Positions 1 through 8,634 are shown, counted from the first letter of the stretch. The stretch is 64,000 nt of DNA from Brevundimonas sp. (GCF_030704825.1 NZ_JAUYNX010000014.1:1-64000), one strand, 5' to 3'. A program made the numbers and translations. Notes: generated from the letters alone by a model not told the origin.

Positions 1-1
1 G

Positions 2-577
2 GCGCGTCCGCTGGACCTGCCGTTCCTGATGCCGGTGGAAGACGTGTTCTCGATCTCGGGCCGCGGCACCGTGGTCACGGGCCGGGTCGAGCGCGGCATC
101 GTCAAGGTCGGCGAGGAAGTCGAGATCGTCGGCATCCGCCCCGTCCAGAAGACGACCTGCACGGGCGTGGAAATGTTCCGCAAGCTGCTGGACCAGGGCC
201 AGGCGGGCGACAACGTCGGCGTGCTGCTGCGCGGCACCAAGCGTGAGGACGTCGAGCGCGGTCAGGTTCTGTGCAAGCCGGGTTCGATCACCCCGCACAC
301 CAAATTCCTGGCCGAGGCCTACATCCTGACCAAGGAAGAAGGCGGCCGTCACACCCCGTTCTTCACCAACTACCGTCCGCAGTTCTACTTCCGCACCACG
401 GACGTGACCGGCATCGTGCACCTCAAGGAAGGCGTCGAGATGATCATGCCCGGCGACAACGCCGAGCTGAACGTCGAGCTGATCACCCCGATCGCCATGG
501 AAGAGAAGCTGCGCTTCGCCATCCGCGAAGGCGGCCGCACCGTCGGCGCCGGCGTGGTGAGCAAGATCACCGAGTAA
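2..577 (+). CDS. tuf: Elongation factor Tu, C-terminal part (5' end outside window)
   Basis: EF-Tu is the GTPase that delivers aminoacyl-tRNA to the ribosome in the cytoplasm. The window opens inside the gene, so the GTP-binding domain is missing. The reading frame is open from base 2 and begins just before the domain 2 motif '[20 protein letters not shown]'. Domains 2 and 3 are complete, with 'GVEMFRK' and '[10 protein letters not shown]' visible and the usual 'VGAGVVSKI' end. A terminator follows closely, so transcription of the str-type operon probably stops here rather than running on to rpsJ. Family assignment is certain; only the true start is unknown. Confidence 0.98.
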   Translation, partial: ARPLDLPFLMPVEDVFSISGRGTVVTGRVERGIVKVGEEVEIVGIRPVQKTTCTGVEMFRKLLDQGQAGDNVGVLLRGTKREDVERGQVLCKPGSITPHTKFLAEAYILTKEEGGRHTPFFTNYRPQFYFRTTDVTGIVHLKEGVEMIMPGDNAELNVELITPIAMEEKLRFAIREGGRTVGAGVVSKITE

Positions 578-606
578 GCGGCGACCGATATCAATACGCG
601 CAAGCG

Positions 607-638
607 AAAGGCCTCCGGGGAAGCCCGGGGGCCTTTTT
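607..638 (+). terminator. Rho-independent terminator of tuf
   Basis: An 11-bp GC-rich stem (609-619 with 624-634, one G-T wobble) with a GAAG loop is followed by a run of five T. It lies about 30 nt after the tuf stop codon. Confidence 0.9.
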
Positions 639-672
639 GCTGTATCGGTGACTCCGGGATCACGGGGGCGAC

Positions 673-1209
673 ATGTTCAGACAGGGCAGCCTGGATACGC
701 TGTGCGGCATCTACGCCATCATCAACAGCACGCACGAGGTGTGCGCGACGTGGGACAGCCGTCTGAAGCCCGACCATCACCGGGCGCTGTTTCGTGTTCT
801 GTGCGAGGAACTGGCGACCGAAGGCGATCTGGCCGGGGCGCTGGCCGGCGACGGCATGGGCGTCCAGACCCTGCGCAAGCTCCTTCGCCGCGCCCACATG
901 TATGTCGAGGACGAGACGGGGCTTCCGTTCACGCACAAGCGCGCCTTCAACAGCGAGCCCGTGGCGCTGGATCGCTACTGGAATGCGATCCGCGCCCATG
1001 TGGACGAGAACGGTCCGGGCTCGATCCTGATCAGCCTGACCGGCCGTCATTGCCACTGGTCGTGCGTCCGCAGCATCAGCGAGACCGGGATGGTGCTGCG
1101 GGATTCCGACGGGCTGATCCGGCTGAGCCGCGCGCGCTGCACCACCGGCGCGGGCGACGACCGGCGCCATCACGTCCTGTGGCCGACCGAGACCCTGCTG
1201 ATCAGCTGA
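673..1209 (+). CDS. Hypothetical protein, possible papain-like cysteine peptidase
   Basis: This 178-residue cytosolic-looking protein has no signal peptide or membrane segment. I do not recognise a named family. Residues typical of papain-like folds occur in the right order: Q4 and C11 in '[12 protein letters not shown]', H128 followed by W in 'HCHW', and D144 in 'LRDSDG'. This matches the Cys-His-Asp arrangement of C39-like or related peptidases, but catalysis is an inference. The start is chosen because a G-rich stretch lies a few bases upstream. The gene stands alone after the tuf terminator and converges on the L,D-transpeptidase gene, with 3 bp between their ends. Confidence 0.6.
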   Translation: MFRQGSLDTLCGIYAIINSTHEVCATWDSRLKPDHHRALFRVLCEELATEGDLAGALAGDGMGVQTLRKLLRRAHMYVEDETGLPFTHKRAFNSEPVALDRYWNAIRAHVDENGPGSILISLTGRHCHWSCVRSISETGMVLRDSDGLIRLSRARCTTGAGDDRRHHVLWPTETLLIS

Positions 1210-1212
1210 GGC

Positions 1213-2268
1213 TCAGATGAACCGCACCACCACGCCCGGCTTGACCCCGGCCGCCAGCTGTTCGGCGTCCCAGTTGGTCAGGCGGACGCAGCCGTTGGAG
1301 GCGGTCTTGCCGATCTTCGACGGATCGGGCGAACCGTGGATGCCGTAGGTGTCGCGCGACAGGTCGATCCAGACCGTGCCGACCGGATTGTTCGGTCCGG
1401 GCGGGACCACCACCCGGGCGTCCCCCCGGTCATAGCTGACCCGCTGCGGGTCGTAGGTATAGTCGGGTTCGGGCGCGACGCCGGTGACGGTCACCGTTCC
1501 GGACGGAGCGGGGCGCTCGGAAGAGCCGATCGTGGCCGGATAGAAGGCCAGCAGGGTTCCCGCCGCGTCATAGGCGCGGGCCGAACGTTCGGTCTTGTCG
1601 ATGTCTATGCGGGCGACGTCGGCCAGGGGACGGTTCGTCACCGCCGGCACGACGATGGTCTGGCCGGGCCGGCGGAAGTCGACCGACGGGTTCAGGCCCT
1701 GCAGCAGCGCCTCCGTGACGTGGAAGCGCTCGGCCAGCCGTTCGCGGGCGCTGGAATATCGCGTCCCGGCGCGCGCGGTCGCGGTCAGATCGTCGCCGGG
1801 CGGAGGACTGAAAGGGCCGGCCACATCGGATGGCGTCAGCAGGTAGCGGCTCATCACCGGCGCCGTATCGGCTCCGGCCAGGGCCTGGAGCAGGGCGGCG
1901 TCGGCGGCGTCGCCCTGGCCGGAGCCGTTGGCCTTGCGCCAGGCGGCGATGGCCTGGCGGGTGTTCTCTCCGCCGAGGCCGTCGATGACCCCCGGGGAGA
2001 AGCGCGACCGGTCGAGCAGGATCTGCAGCCGGACGAGGCCGGGGTCGGGCCGGTAGACGGTCGGGGCGGGTCCGTCGTGGAACTCCGGGGGCGGGGCCTC
2101 CGGGCCGGCCGGAGGGGCCGGCACGCCCTGTTCGATCTGTTCGGCGGTGAGCAGGGGCGGTCCGGCCGGGGGGGCGGTCGCGGCCTCGGGCGAGGGCTCG
2201 GGCCGGGGCGCGCCGCAGGCGCCGAGGGCGAAGGCGAGGGCGGCGAGGGCGATCAGGCGAAAGGGCAT
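1213..2268 (-). CDS. L,D-transpeptidase lipoprotein with peptidoglycan-binding region
   Basis: A predicted envelope enzyme that forms 3-3 peptidoglycan crosslinks or attaches proteins to peptidoglycan. The N-terminus is a lipoprotein signal ending in 'ALGAC' (Cys at about residue 18), followed by a Pro/Ala/Glu-rich linker. Next come a peptidoglycan-binding-like segment ('LQILLDRSRFSPGVIDG') and a LysM-like stretch ('LAERFHVTEALLQGLNP'). The YkuD catalytic domain ends the protein, with H311 in 'GIHGS', C327 in 'SNGCVR' and R329. All catalytic residues are present. The SGNH hydrolase gene lies 65 bp upstream on the same strand and may be co-transcribed. The exact crosslinking role cannot be read from sequence. 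Confidence 0.9.
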   Translation of the reverse strand: MPFRLIALAALAFALGACGAPRPEPSPEAATAPPAGPPLLTAEQIEQGVPAPPAGPEAPPPEFHDGPAPTVYRPDPGLVRLQILLDRSRFSPGVIDGLGGENTRQAIAAWRKANGSGQGDAADAALLQALAGADTAPVMSRYLLTPSDVAGPFSPPPGDDLTATARAGTRYSSARERLAERFHVTEALLQGLNPSVDFRRPGQTIVVPAVTNRPLADVARIDIDKTERSARAYDAAGTLLAFYPATIGSSERPAPSGTVTVTGVAPEPDYTYDPQRVSYDRGDARVVVPPGPNNPVGTVWIDLSRDTYGIHGSPDPSKIGKTASNGCVRLTNWDAEQLAAGVKPGVVVRFI

Positions 2269-2333
2269 GGGAATCCGGGATGTTGCTGGCCCGAACCCAA
2301 TCCACGGACGGCCCGGTCGTTCCCCGCCCGGGG

Positions 2334-3074
2334 TCAGCGAAGCGCGGCCGCCAGCCCTTCGGCGGTGATCTCGGCCCAGCAGGCGTAGCCCTCGTCGTTC
2401 AGATGCAGGTCGTCGGGCCCGACCCCGCCCCGCTCCAGCCCGGTCCAGTCCGACATGGCGGCGAAACGGCTCAGGACGGCGTAGCCGACGCGGCCCCCTT
2501 CCAGTCCGATGAGGCGCGCGACCTCGCCGAGCGCCGGATTGCGTCCCCGGAACGCCGGGTTCGGCGTCTCCTCGGGCAGGCGCTGCGGGTCGATCAGCAG
2601 GACGTCGACGCCGGCGCGATGGAGCATGTCTTCTCCCCGGCGAAGGTCGGCGAAGACGTCATCCATCGGGCGGTCGCGCAGCATGTCGTTGGTGCCGACC
2701 TGCCAGATCACGAGGTCCGGCTCGTGGGCGGCGATCTCGTGCTCCAGCCGGTCGGCGGTTTCCCTCGCCGTCTCGCCGCCGATCCCCCGGTTGACGACGG
2801 CGACCTCGACCCCCGGCAGGCGCCGTTCCAGCCCCGCCTCAAGCCGGGGGACGAAGCCTCGTTCGGGGCGGCTGGCCCCGGCGCCCTCGATCGAGGACGA
2901 CCCTATGGCGAGGATGGTCAACCGGCCCGCGGCGACGGCCGCCCGGCTGTTCCCGAGCCCGTCGATGGCGATGAGGTGGTCGGCCGTGACCGGACAGGCC
3001 GCGGGCGCAGTTTCCGTCTGCGCCGGTGCGCCGACGGAGAGCAGAACGGCGGCGAGAAGAGCGGTTTCGTTCAA
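2334..3074 (-). CDS. Secreted SGNH/GDSL-family hydrolase
   Basis: An exported esterase-type hydrolase. SGNH blocks are clear: 'ILAIGSSSIEGAG' (block I Ser), 'GIGGET' (block II Gly), 'WQVGTNDM' (block III Asn) and 'DLHLNDEG' (block V Asp-His). I chose a TTG start at 3074, giving 246 residues beginning with a signal peptide ('ALLAAVLLSVGAPAQ'). The frame is open further upstream, but that part is Arg/Pro-rich shadow sequence. The TTG overlaps the stop of the small upstream ORF as TTGA, which fits translational coupling. The substrate is unknown; a peptidoglycan or polysaccharide esterase would suit the neighbouring L,D-transpeptidase but is inference. Confidence 0.82.
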   Translation of the reverse strand: MNETALLAAVLLSVGAPAQTETAPAACPVTADHLIAIDGLGNSRAAVAAGRLTILAIGSSSIEGAGASRPERGFVPRLEAGLERRLPGVEVAVVNRGIGGETARETADRLEHEIAAHEPDLVIWQVGTNDMLRDRPMDDVFADLRRGEDMLHRAGVDVLLIDPQRLPEETPNPAFRGRNPALGEVARLIGLEGGRVGYAVLSRFAAMSDWTGLERGGVGPDDLHLNDEGYACWAEITAEGLAAALR

Positions 3075-3241
3075 GGATTGGGCTTTCCGGTGGCGGGATC
3101 GGTGGCGGTTTCCCCGGAGTTGGAGCTGCCTTCCGAACCCGTGGGCTCGGTGGCCGGGCGAGGCGGCTGGCCGCTGCGGGATGGGGAACGCTGGTTCTCG
3201 GTCTCGGTCTCGCGCGTCGGGGGACGGTCCGGGTGGGTCAT
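3071..3241 (-). CDS. Small Pro/Thr/Ser-rich protein of unknown function
   Basis: A 56-residue low-complexity ORF beginning 'MTHPDRPPTRETETENQ', rich in Pro, Thr, Ser and Glu with no hydrophobic segment. Support for translation: a GGAG Shine-Dalgarno lies about 6 nt before the ATG at 3241, and the TGA stop overlaps the TTG start of the SGNH hydrolase. It could be a genuine small disordered protein or a leader ORF that couples translation of the hydrolase. No family is recognised. Confidence 0.5.
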   Translation of the reverse strand: MTHPDRPPTRETETENQRSPSRSGQPPRPATEPTGSEGSSNSGETATDPATGKPNP

Positions 3242-3404
3242 GAGGGGCTCCAGAAAGGGCAAGACGACAGGAATGGCAACGCCTGGCGGTCGCGGGAAGC
3301 TCCGCACAGATTTCGTTCACCATGAACGCTCACCGCCCCGAAACGGGCGCCGTGCGAGTTTGGCGGGGAACGGCGGCTCGCGCGAGCCGCGAGAGGAACC
3401 CCGC

Positions 3405-4556
3405 ATGGCCGGACTGAAGGTCGATATCGTCGCGATGGACGCGCTGGGCGACGCCGACCAGGCGACGTGGCGCGCCATGCTGGCGTCCGATCCGGCGCTG
3501 AACAGTCCCTATTTCCGGCCCGAGTTCGCCCGGGTCGCCGGGCGCGTCAGCCCCCGGGCGGCGGTGGCGGTGTTCTCGCGCGGCGGCGAGACCGTGGGCT
3601 TTTTCCCGCACCAGCGGCGCGGCGGCGCGATGCAGCCGCTGGCGGCGCCGATGAACGACTATCACGGCGTCATCGCCTTTTCCGGCCAGGGGCCGTCGTT
3701 GGAGGAGGCTGCCCGGGTGCTGGGCGCGACCCGGCTCAACGTCACCGCCTGGGTGGGCCCCACGGCCCACGGCGAGGACCGGCGCACGGTGCAGGTCGAG
3801 CTCGGCGAAGGGGGCTACGAAGGCTGGTACGCCGAACGCCGGACCACCCACGGAAAATTCTTCAAGGACAAGGAGCGCGCGCGGCGCAGCATGGAGGCCG
3901 AGCTGGGCCCGTTGCGGGTCGAGCGCGGGCTGCGCGATCCAGCCCTGCTGGACTGGCTGATTGAGCTGAAGCGGGACCAGTACCGGCGCACCGCGCGCCA
4001 CGACATCTTCGCCTGCGGGTGGACCGCCGACCTGCTGCACGCCCTGCTCAGGACGGACGAGGACGGCTTCGGCGCCTCGATGGCCGGGTTGTGGGCCGGG
4101 GACCGGCTGACCGCGATCGAATATTCGCTGCACGCGGGCGACCAGTACCATTTCTGGTTCCCCGGCTACGAGCCCAGCCTGGCGCGGTGCTCGCCCGGCA
4201 TCCTGCTGAGCATGGACACCATGCGGCTGGCGTCGGAACTCGGCTACCGCACCTTCGACTTCGGGTTCGAGGGCGAGCACTACAAGAAGTATTTCTGCAA
4301 CGGCGCGCGGGTCGTGCGCGAGGCCATGGTTCTGAAGCCCGGTCTGGGCGCGGCGGTCAGCCAGGCGGCGGTCGGGGCGCTGAACCTGGCCGGGGCGGAA
4401 CGCGGCGACCGGCTGCGCGCCAGCGCCCGGCGGCGCTGGGCGGCCATCGAGGCCTGCGAGACCACCCCGACCAGCCGGCTGCGCGGGGCGGTCCAGGCGG
4501 CGGGCGCGGCGCTTGCAAAGATGCGCCGGACGTCGACCCGACCCGTTCCGGCCTGA
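3405..4556 (+). CDS. FemAB-like GNAT acyltransferase (BioF2/CelD type)
   Basis: A 383-residue cytoplasmic protein of the GNAT/FemAB-like superfamily, whose members transfer acyl or aminoacyl groups to envelope precursors or polysaccharides. The C-terminal acetyltransferase domain is visible around residues 150-300, with 'YEPSLARCSPGILLSMD' and the signature 'FDFGFEGEHYKKYF' at 284-297. The frame is open for more than 1 kb upstream, but that part is antisense to the SGNH gene. The start at 3405 follows 'GAGAGGAA' at 5-9 nt spacing. It is followed after 11 bp by the cupin-like gene, suggesting a two-gene operon. A role in holdfast or exopolysaccharide modification, as known for the related Caulobacter HfsK, is only a suggestion. 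Confidence 0.8.
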   Translation: MAGLKVDIVAMDALGDADQATWRAMLASDPALNSPYFRPEFARVAGRVSPRAAVAVFSRGGETVGFFPHQRRGGAMQPLAAPMNDYHGVIAFSGQGPSLEEAARVLGATRLNVTAWVGPTAHGEDRRTVQVELGEGGYEGWYAERRTTHGKFFKDKERARRSMEAELGPLRVERGLRDPALLDWLIELKRDQYRRTARHDIFACGWTADLLHALLRTDEDGFGASMAGLWAGDRLTAIEYSLHAGDQYHFWFPGYEPSLARCSPGILLSMDTMRLASELGYRTFDFGFEGEHYKKYFCNGARVVREAMVLKPGLGAAVSQAAVGALNLAGAERGDRLRASARRRWAAIEACETTPTSRLRGAVQAAGAALAKMRRTSTRPVPA

Positions 4557-4567
4557 GACAACACATC

Positions 4568-5476
4568 ATGAGCGACACGCGCACCCGCTATTCCGGTCCG
4601 ATCAAACAGGCCGAGGTCCATCCGCACGGCCTGGTCGACCAGGGCTTCGCCTCCGACGCGGCGCTGGCGGCGGTGCTGGACCGCTATCCGGCCGACCTGT
4701 TCGACATCAATCTGTACGACTACGACGAGGCGGGTCAGGTCTCGCTGCGCACCGGGGCGCGCGGGCGGCTGAACGGCGAGGAACTGCTGGCGGCGATCCA
4801 GCAGGGCCGGCTGTGGGTCAATCTGCGCGAGGTCGAGACCGGCTGGCCCGAACTTTGGGCCGCCGCCATGGGCGAGTTCCGAAAGGTGCAGGGCGCCTAT
4901 CCCGGCCTGCGGGCGGTGAAGAACGCCGGCCAGCTGATCCTTTCCTCGCCCAAGGCCCGGGTGCCCTATCATTTCGACGCGGCGGGGGTGGTGCTGTTCC
5001 ACCTGCGCGGCCGCAAGCGCATCTTCGTCTATCCGGGCGACGAGGCCCATCTGGCCGAGGCGGACATGGAGCAGGTCGTGTCGCGCCAGACGACCGAGGA
5101 ACTGCCCTATTCGCTGGCCTTCGAGGCCGACGCCCAGGTCATGGACCTCGAGCCGGGCCAGGCCCTGACCTGGCCGATCTATGCGCCGCACCGGGTCGAG
5201 AACCTGGACCGGTTCTGCGTCTCCCTGTCGATGGATTTCCAGACCTGGCCGTCGCGGTTCCGAAACGGGGCGCTCTACACCAACGCCGTCCTGCGCAGCC
5301 GGGGCGGCCGACCGCGCATGACCGACCGGATGGCGGGGCCCGAACTGGCCGCCCGCTGGGCCGCCTCGCTGGCGCTGAAGCGGGCAGGGGGCCTCAAGAG
5401 CCGCATCGCTCACTTCGAACGCGATTTCGAACCCGAGATCGGCGCAGCCGACGGCGCGGGCGCGCTGCAGACCTGA
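4568..5476 (+). CDS. JmjC/cupin-like protein, putative Fe(II) oxygenase
   Basis: A 302-residue protein with a double-stranded beta-helix core. A possible metal triad of the cupin/JmjC kind is H135 and D137 in 'VPYHFDAAG' with H208 in 'YAPHRVEN'. 'LRGRKRIFVYPGD' between them is typical of cupin_8/JmjC-like proteins. There is no signal peptide, so it probably acts in the cytoplasm. It lies 11 bp after the FemAB-like gene and is probably co-transcribed with it. Acting as a 2-oxoglutarate-dependent hydroxylase is plausible from the residues but unproven; the substrate is unknown. Confidence 0.7.
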   Translation: MSDTRTRYSGPIKQAEVHPHGLVDQGFASDAALAAVLDRYPADLFDINLYDYDEAGQVSLRTGARGRLNGEELLAAIQQGRLWVNLREVETGWPELWAAAMGEFRKVQGAYPGLRAVKNAGQLILSSPKARVPYHFDAAGVVLFHLRGRKRIFVYPGDEAHLAEADMEQVVSRQTTEELPYSLAFEADAQVMDLEPGQALTWPIYAPHRVENLDRFCVSLSMDFQTWPSRFRNGALYTNAVLRSRGGRPRMTDRMAGPELAARWAASLALKRAGGLKSRIAHFERDFEPEIGAADGAGALQT

Positions 5477-5642
5477 GCGGGCGAGACGGCCGGAGATTTG
5501 GACGACGGACTTCGGCGACCTCGACGCGGAATTCCGGTGACTCCGACGACCTGGATGAATTCGAAGTCATGACCTCGTTTTAAGCTGACTTCACCGTTGG
5601 CCGGTCGCACCTTCCCGTCACATTCCGGGAGGGAACGCCGTC

Positions 5643-6509
5643 ATGAAACTCGCCATCGTATCCGCCGCCGCCCTGGCCGCCGCGCTCGCCGCCGTCGCCG
5701 TTGGCCCCGCCGCGGCCCGGGACGGGCCGTCCGTGAAGATCGAGGACGCGGTCGCCCGCGTCGTGGTCATCGTGGAAGACCGCGCCGACATCGGCGTCGA
5801 GATCGAGCAGGGCGCCTCGGACCTTCCGGCGGTCGAGGTTCGCCGCCGCGGCGACGACGTCCTCATTGACGGGGGACTGGTGGGCGGCCTGTTCGGCAAC
5901 AACGCCATCCGGAACTGCAGGTCCGGTCCGGAAGGCGCGCGCCAACCCGGCGAGGGCGCATCGGTCGAGGTGCGCAGGGTGGGAACCGTGAACATGGCCG
6001 ACGCGCCGTTGATCGTCATCCGCACGCCCCGCGTCGTCGAAGTCGACGTGGAAGACGGAGCCGTGTTCGGCGCCGTCGGCCGCAACGCCTCGTCGATCGA
6101 ATTGAACAACGGAGGCTGCGGCGACTGGACCGTCGCCAACACGGAAGGGACCATGTCCGTCTCCATCATGGGATCGGGCGACATGCGCGCCGGAACGTCC
6201 AGCCGGCTGGAAGCCAGCATCATGGGGTCGGGAAGCATCGCGGCCGGCGCGACCCGGGGGCTCGAGGCCAATGTGATGGGATCGGGCGACATCAACGCCG
6301 CCCGCGTCGATGGACCGGTCGAGGCCAACATCATGGGGTCGGGCGACATCAACATCCCCGGCGCGGTCACGAACATCGAAGCCAACATCATGGGCTCCGG
6401 CGACATCAACGTGGGGAGCGCGACCGGCGTCGTCTCGCAAAGCATCATGGGTTCGGGCCAGATCGTGATCGCCGGCCAGGCCGTGCGTCGAACCCGCCGC
6501 GACCACTGA
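5643..6509 (+). CDS. Secreted GIN-domain-like (DUF2807-type) beta-helix protein, copy 1
   Basis: A 288-residue exported protein. A signal peptide (residues 1-25, cleavage near 'AAARD') is followed by a region with C92 and C159, both conserved in the next gene and possibly disulfide-bonded. The C-terminal half has six 'MGSG' turns at residues 176, 194, 212, 231, 250 and 269, an 18-19 residue period typical of a right-handed beta-helix or GIN-type head domain. A GGGAGG Shine-Dalgarno lies upstream. The next gene is a diverged tandem copy 53 bp downstream. Function is unknown; a surface or periplasmic adhesive role is the usual guess for this fold. Confidence 0.75.
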   Translation: MKLAIVSAAALAAALAAVAVGPAAARDGPSVKIEDAVARVVVIVEDRADIGVEIEQGASDLPAVEVRRRGDDVLIDGGLVGGLFGNNAIRNCRSGPEGARQPGEGASVEVRRVGTVNMADAPLIVIRTPRVVEVDVEDGAVFGAVGRNASSIELNNGGCGDWTVANTEGTMSVSIMGSGDMRAGTSSRLEASIMGSGSIAAGATRGLEANVMGSGDINAARVDGPVEANIMGSGDINIPGAVTNIEANIMGSGDINVGSATGVVSQSIMGSGQIVIAGQAVRRTRRDH

Positions 6510-6562
6510 TGAACCGCACCGTCGGACCCAGCAAGAATCATATCCGTAGAGAGAACGCCCCC

Positions 6563-7450
6563 ATGAAACTCGCCATCGCATCCGCCGTCGCCGCCGCCGC
6601 CGTGGCCGGTCCCGCCTTCGCCAAACCCGGCCCCGAGGTCGACATCCGCCACGCCGTGGCCCGCGTCGCCGTGGTGGTCGAGGACCGCAACGACATCGCC
6701 GTGGAGATCGAGCAGGGCTCGTCCGGCCTGCCGGTCGTGCGGGTCACGCGTGACGGCGCCAATGTCCGCATCGACGGCGGACTGGGGAGCCGTCGCGGTC
6801 TGTTCGGCAGGGGCGACGGACTTCGCCACTGCCGTTCGGGTCCGGAAAACGCGCGGACGCCGGGCGAGGGCGCCTCGGTCGAGGTCCGCGGCCTGGGCCG
6901 GATCAATCTGGCCGACGCGCCGCTGATCGTCATTCGCACGCCCCGCGATGTGAACCTGGACGCTTCCGGGGCCGTCTTCGGATCGGTGGGCCGCGGCGCG
7001 GCCTCGATCGAACTCGGGAATGCGGGCTGCGGCGACTGGAACGTCGCCAACACCGAAGGTCGTGTGTCGCTGGACGTCGCGGGTTCGGGCGACATTCGGG
7101 CGGGAACCTCATCCGCGCTGGAAGCCAGCATCGCCGGGGCCGGGTCGATCACGGCCGGCGCCACCGGGGGTCTCGAAGTCTCGGTCTCCGGGGCCGGCGA
7201 CGTGATCGTCGCCCGCGTCGACGGGCCCACGGAAATCAGCCTTGCCGGAGCCGGCGACGTGGCGGTCCGGGGCGGCACGGCTCCCACCCTCAGCATCGAC
7301 ATCGCCGGGGTGGGCGACGTCGATTTCGACGGCGTGGCCGGGGATGTGTCCGTCTCGCTCGCCGGAGCCGGCGACGTCAACGTGGCCCGCGCGACCGGTT
7401 CGGTCAGCCGTTCCGTGGCCGGCGTGGGAGATATCCACATCGGCGCCTGA
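6563..7450 (+). CDS. Secreted GIN-domain-like beta-helix protein, copy 2
   Basis: A 295-residue paralogue of the preceding gene with the same plan: signal peptide ending 'GPAFAKPG', two conserved cysteines ('HCRSGPEN', 'NAGCGDW') and a repetitive beta-helix. Here the turn is A/S-G-A/S/V-G ('AGSGD', 'AGAGD', 'AGVGD') and occurs seven times rather than six. Thus Met at the first turn position of copy 1 is replaced by small residues, and one coil is added. The start at 6563 gives a clean signal peptide; the frame extends 18 codons upstream to 6509 but those residues are Arg/Asn-rich. A terminator follows, so the pair probably forms one transcript. Confidence 0.75.
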   Translation: MKLAIASAVAAAAVAGPAFAKPGPEVDIRHAVARVAVVVEDRNDIAVEIEQGSSGLPVVRVTRDGANVRIDGGLGSRRGLFGRGDGLRHCRSGPENARTPGEGASVEVRGLGRINLADAPLIVIRTPRDVNLDASGAVFGSVGRGAASIELGNAGCGDWNVANTEGRVSLDVAGSGDIRAGTSSALEASIAGAGSITAGATGGLEVSVSGAGDVIVARVDGPTEISLAGAGDVAVRGGTAPTLSIDIAGVGDVDFDGVAGDVSVSLAGAGDVNVARATGSVSRSVAGVGDIHIGA

Positions 7451-7476
7451 CCTCCCGGTCAGAAGCCGCGACGGAG

Positions 7477-7511
7477 AAGGCCCGGGAGCGTGGAACCCTC
7501 CGGGCCTTTTT
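7477..7511 (+). terminator. Rho-independent terminator after the GIN-type gene pair
   Basis: A 9-bp stem (7477-7485 with 7500-7508), extended by a wobble pair and followed by a T run, begins 27 nt after the stop codon at 7450. Confidence 0.85.
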
Positions 7512-7606
7512 CCATGTCCGGACCCGACGCCGCGGGACCGTCAGAAACGGGAGGGTCGGCGTCCGGCCGCCGCCGTGCAGGATCGGGGGGCGAAGGGAGA
7601 TGCCTC

Positions 7607-8548
7607 ATGAGATCGATCATCGCGACCCTGGCCGCGCTGGCCGCGGTCGCCGCCGCTTCGGGGACCCGGGCCCAGACTCCGCCGGAAGGGCTGGTCTGGA
7701 TGGCGCTGAACGAGATCAACGCCGAATATTTCGACCGGGACGATCCGACCAACCGTCCGCCCCTCGCGACGCGGGTTCCGGACGACATGCTGCGGCCCGT
7801 CGACGTCTCGCCCGACGGGCGGACCGACTGGATCGTCGATTTCGCCGCGGCCCGGTCGTCCAGGTTTTGCGGAACCGGCGGATGCGCGCGGATTCTCTAT
7901 GTCAGCGGCGGCGACACCGGCTTCCTGCGGGCCTTTGACGCCCAGGCCCTGGCGTTCGAGGTCGTGGAGCGTTCAGGGGAAACGCGTGTGGAGGCGATGG
8001 TCCATCACCTGAGCTGCCGTCCCGGGCGACCGGAATGCTGGTACGCCTGGGCCTGGGACCCGGCGCTCGGCCGGCTGGTGGAGCGGCCGGCGCGCGACGG
8101 CGCGACGCGGCTGGAGGACGGCGGCTTCGATCCGATAGACCGCATGCAGGCGGATATCCCTGACAGCCTGCCGGCCGAACTGTCGCGGGCCTGGTTCGGC
8201 GGCCGCCGGACGTGCCGCGCTCCCGCGGACGACGGGATCGAGATCCTGAGGCCCGGTTTCCAGAGCATCCCCGACGTCAACGGCGATGGCGGGCGCGACT
8301 GGATCGAAACCCCGGCGGCGTGTCCGGAGGACGAGGCGGAGGCCGCGGGGTTCAGACTGTGGACGACGACGCCGGGAGGCGGCCTGGCCGAGGCCTATGC
8401 ATCGGAGGCGGACCTCTATCCGTCGGTGGACATCGCGACGGTTCCGGCGACCGTGCTGGTCAATCCGCCCTGCGGCCATGGCGAGGCCTGTCCGGACACG
8501 CCGCTGCGCCTGGACGGACGTACGGGCCGGTTCGCCCTGTCGCGCTGA
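7607..8548 (+). CDS. Secreted protein of unknown function with EF-hand/FG-GAP-like loops
   Basis: A 313-residue exported protein: signal peptide 'IIATLAALAAVAAASGTRAQ', then a mature part with several cysteines. Two Asp-rich loops, 'DVSPDGRTDWIVD' and 'DVNGDGGRDWIE', resemble calcium-binding FG-GAP or dockerin-like loops and sit in otherwise similar contexts, suggesting an internal duplication. The start is chosen at the ATG preceded by AGGGAG; upstream codons in the same frame overlap the terminator. No named family is recognised. The gene converges on the beta-barrel gene. Confidence 0.7.
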   Translation: MRSIIATLAALAAVAAASGTRAQTPPEGLVWMALNEINAEYFDRDDPTNRPPLATRVPDDMLRPVDVSPDGRTDWIVDFAAARSSRFCGTGGCARILYVSGGDTGFLRAFDAQALAFEVVERSGETRVEAMVHHLSCRPGRPECWYAWAWDPALGRLVERPARDGATRLEDGGFDPIDRMQADIPDSLPAELSRAWFGGRRTCRAPADDGIEILRPGFQSIPDVNGDGGRDWIETPAACPEDEAEAAGFRLWTTTPGGGLAEAYASEADLYPSVDIATVPATVLVNPPCGHGEACPDTPLRLDGRTGRFALSR

Positions 8549-8581
8549 GATTCCGCGAGGGCCGGACCATCGGCCAACGAA

Positions 8582-8611
8582 AAGCCCCGGCGGATCGCTC
8601 CGCCGGGGCTT
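8582..8611 (-). terminator. Terminator between convergent genes, mainly for the beta-barrel gene
   Basis: A perfect 13-bp stem (8582-8594 with 8599-8611) with a TCGC loop. On the minus strand it is followed by TTTT, so it best serves the gene at 8635-9384. On the plus strand it can act only as a weak stop because no T run follows. Confidence 0.85.
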
Positions 8612-8634
8612 CGTGGGTCGAAGGTGCGGAACGC

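Noticed and set aside
2280..3404. Open plus-strand frame running into the FemAB-like gene
   Set aside because: It is antisense to the SGNH hydrolase and small ORF, has Arg/Pro/Gly-rich composition, and the conserved protein begins only at 3405 after a ribosome binding site.
5501..5580. Asp-codon-rich quasi-repetitive stretch after the cupin-like gene
   Set aside because: Looks periodic but units are too diverged to define a repeat, and no start codon with ribosome binding site supports an ORF.
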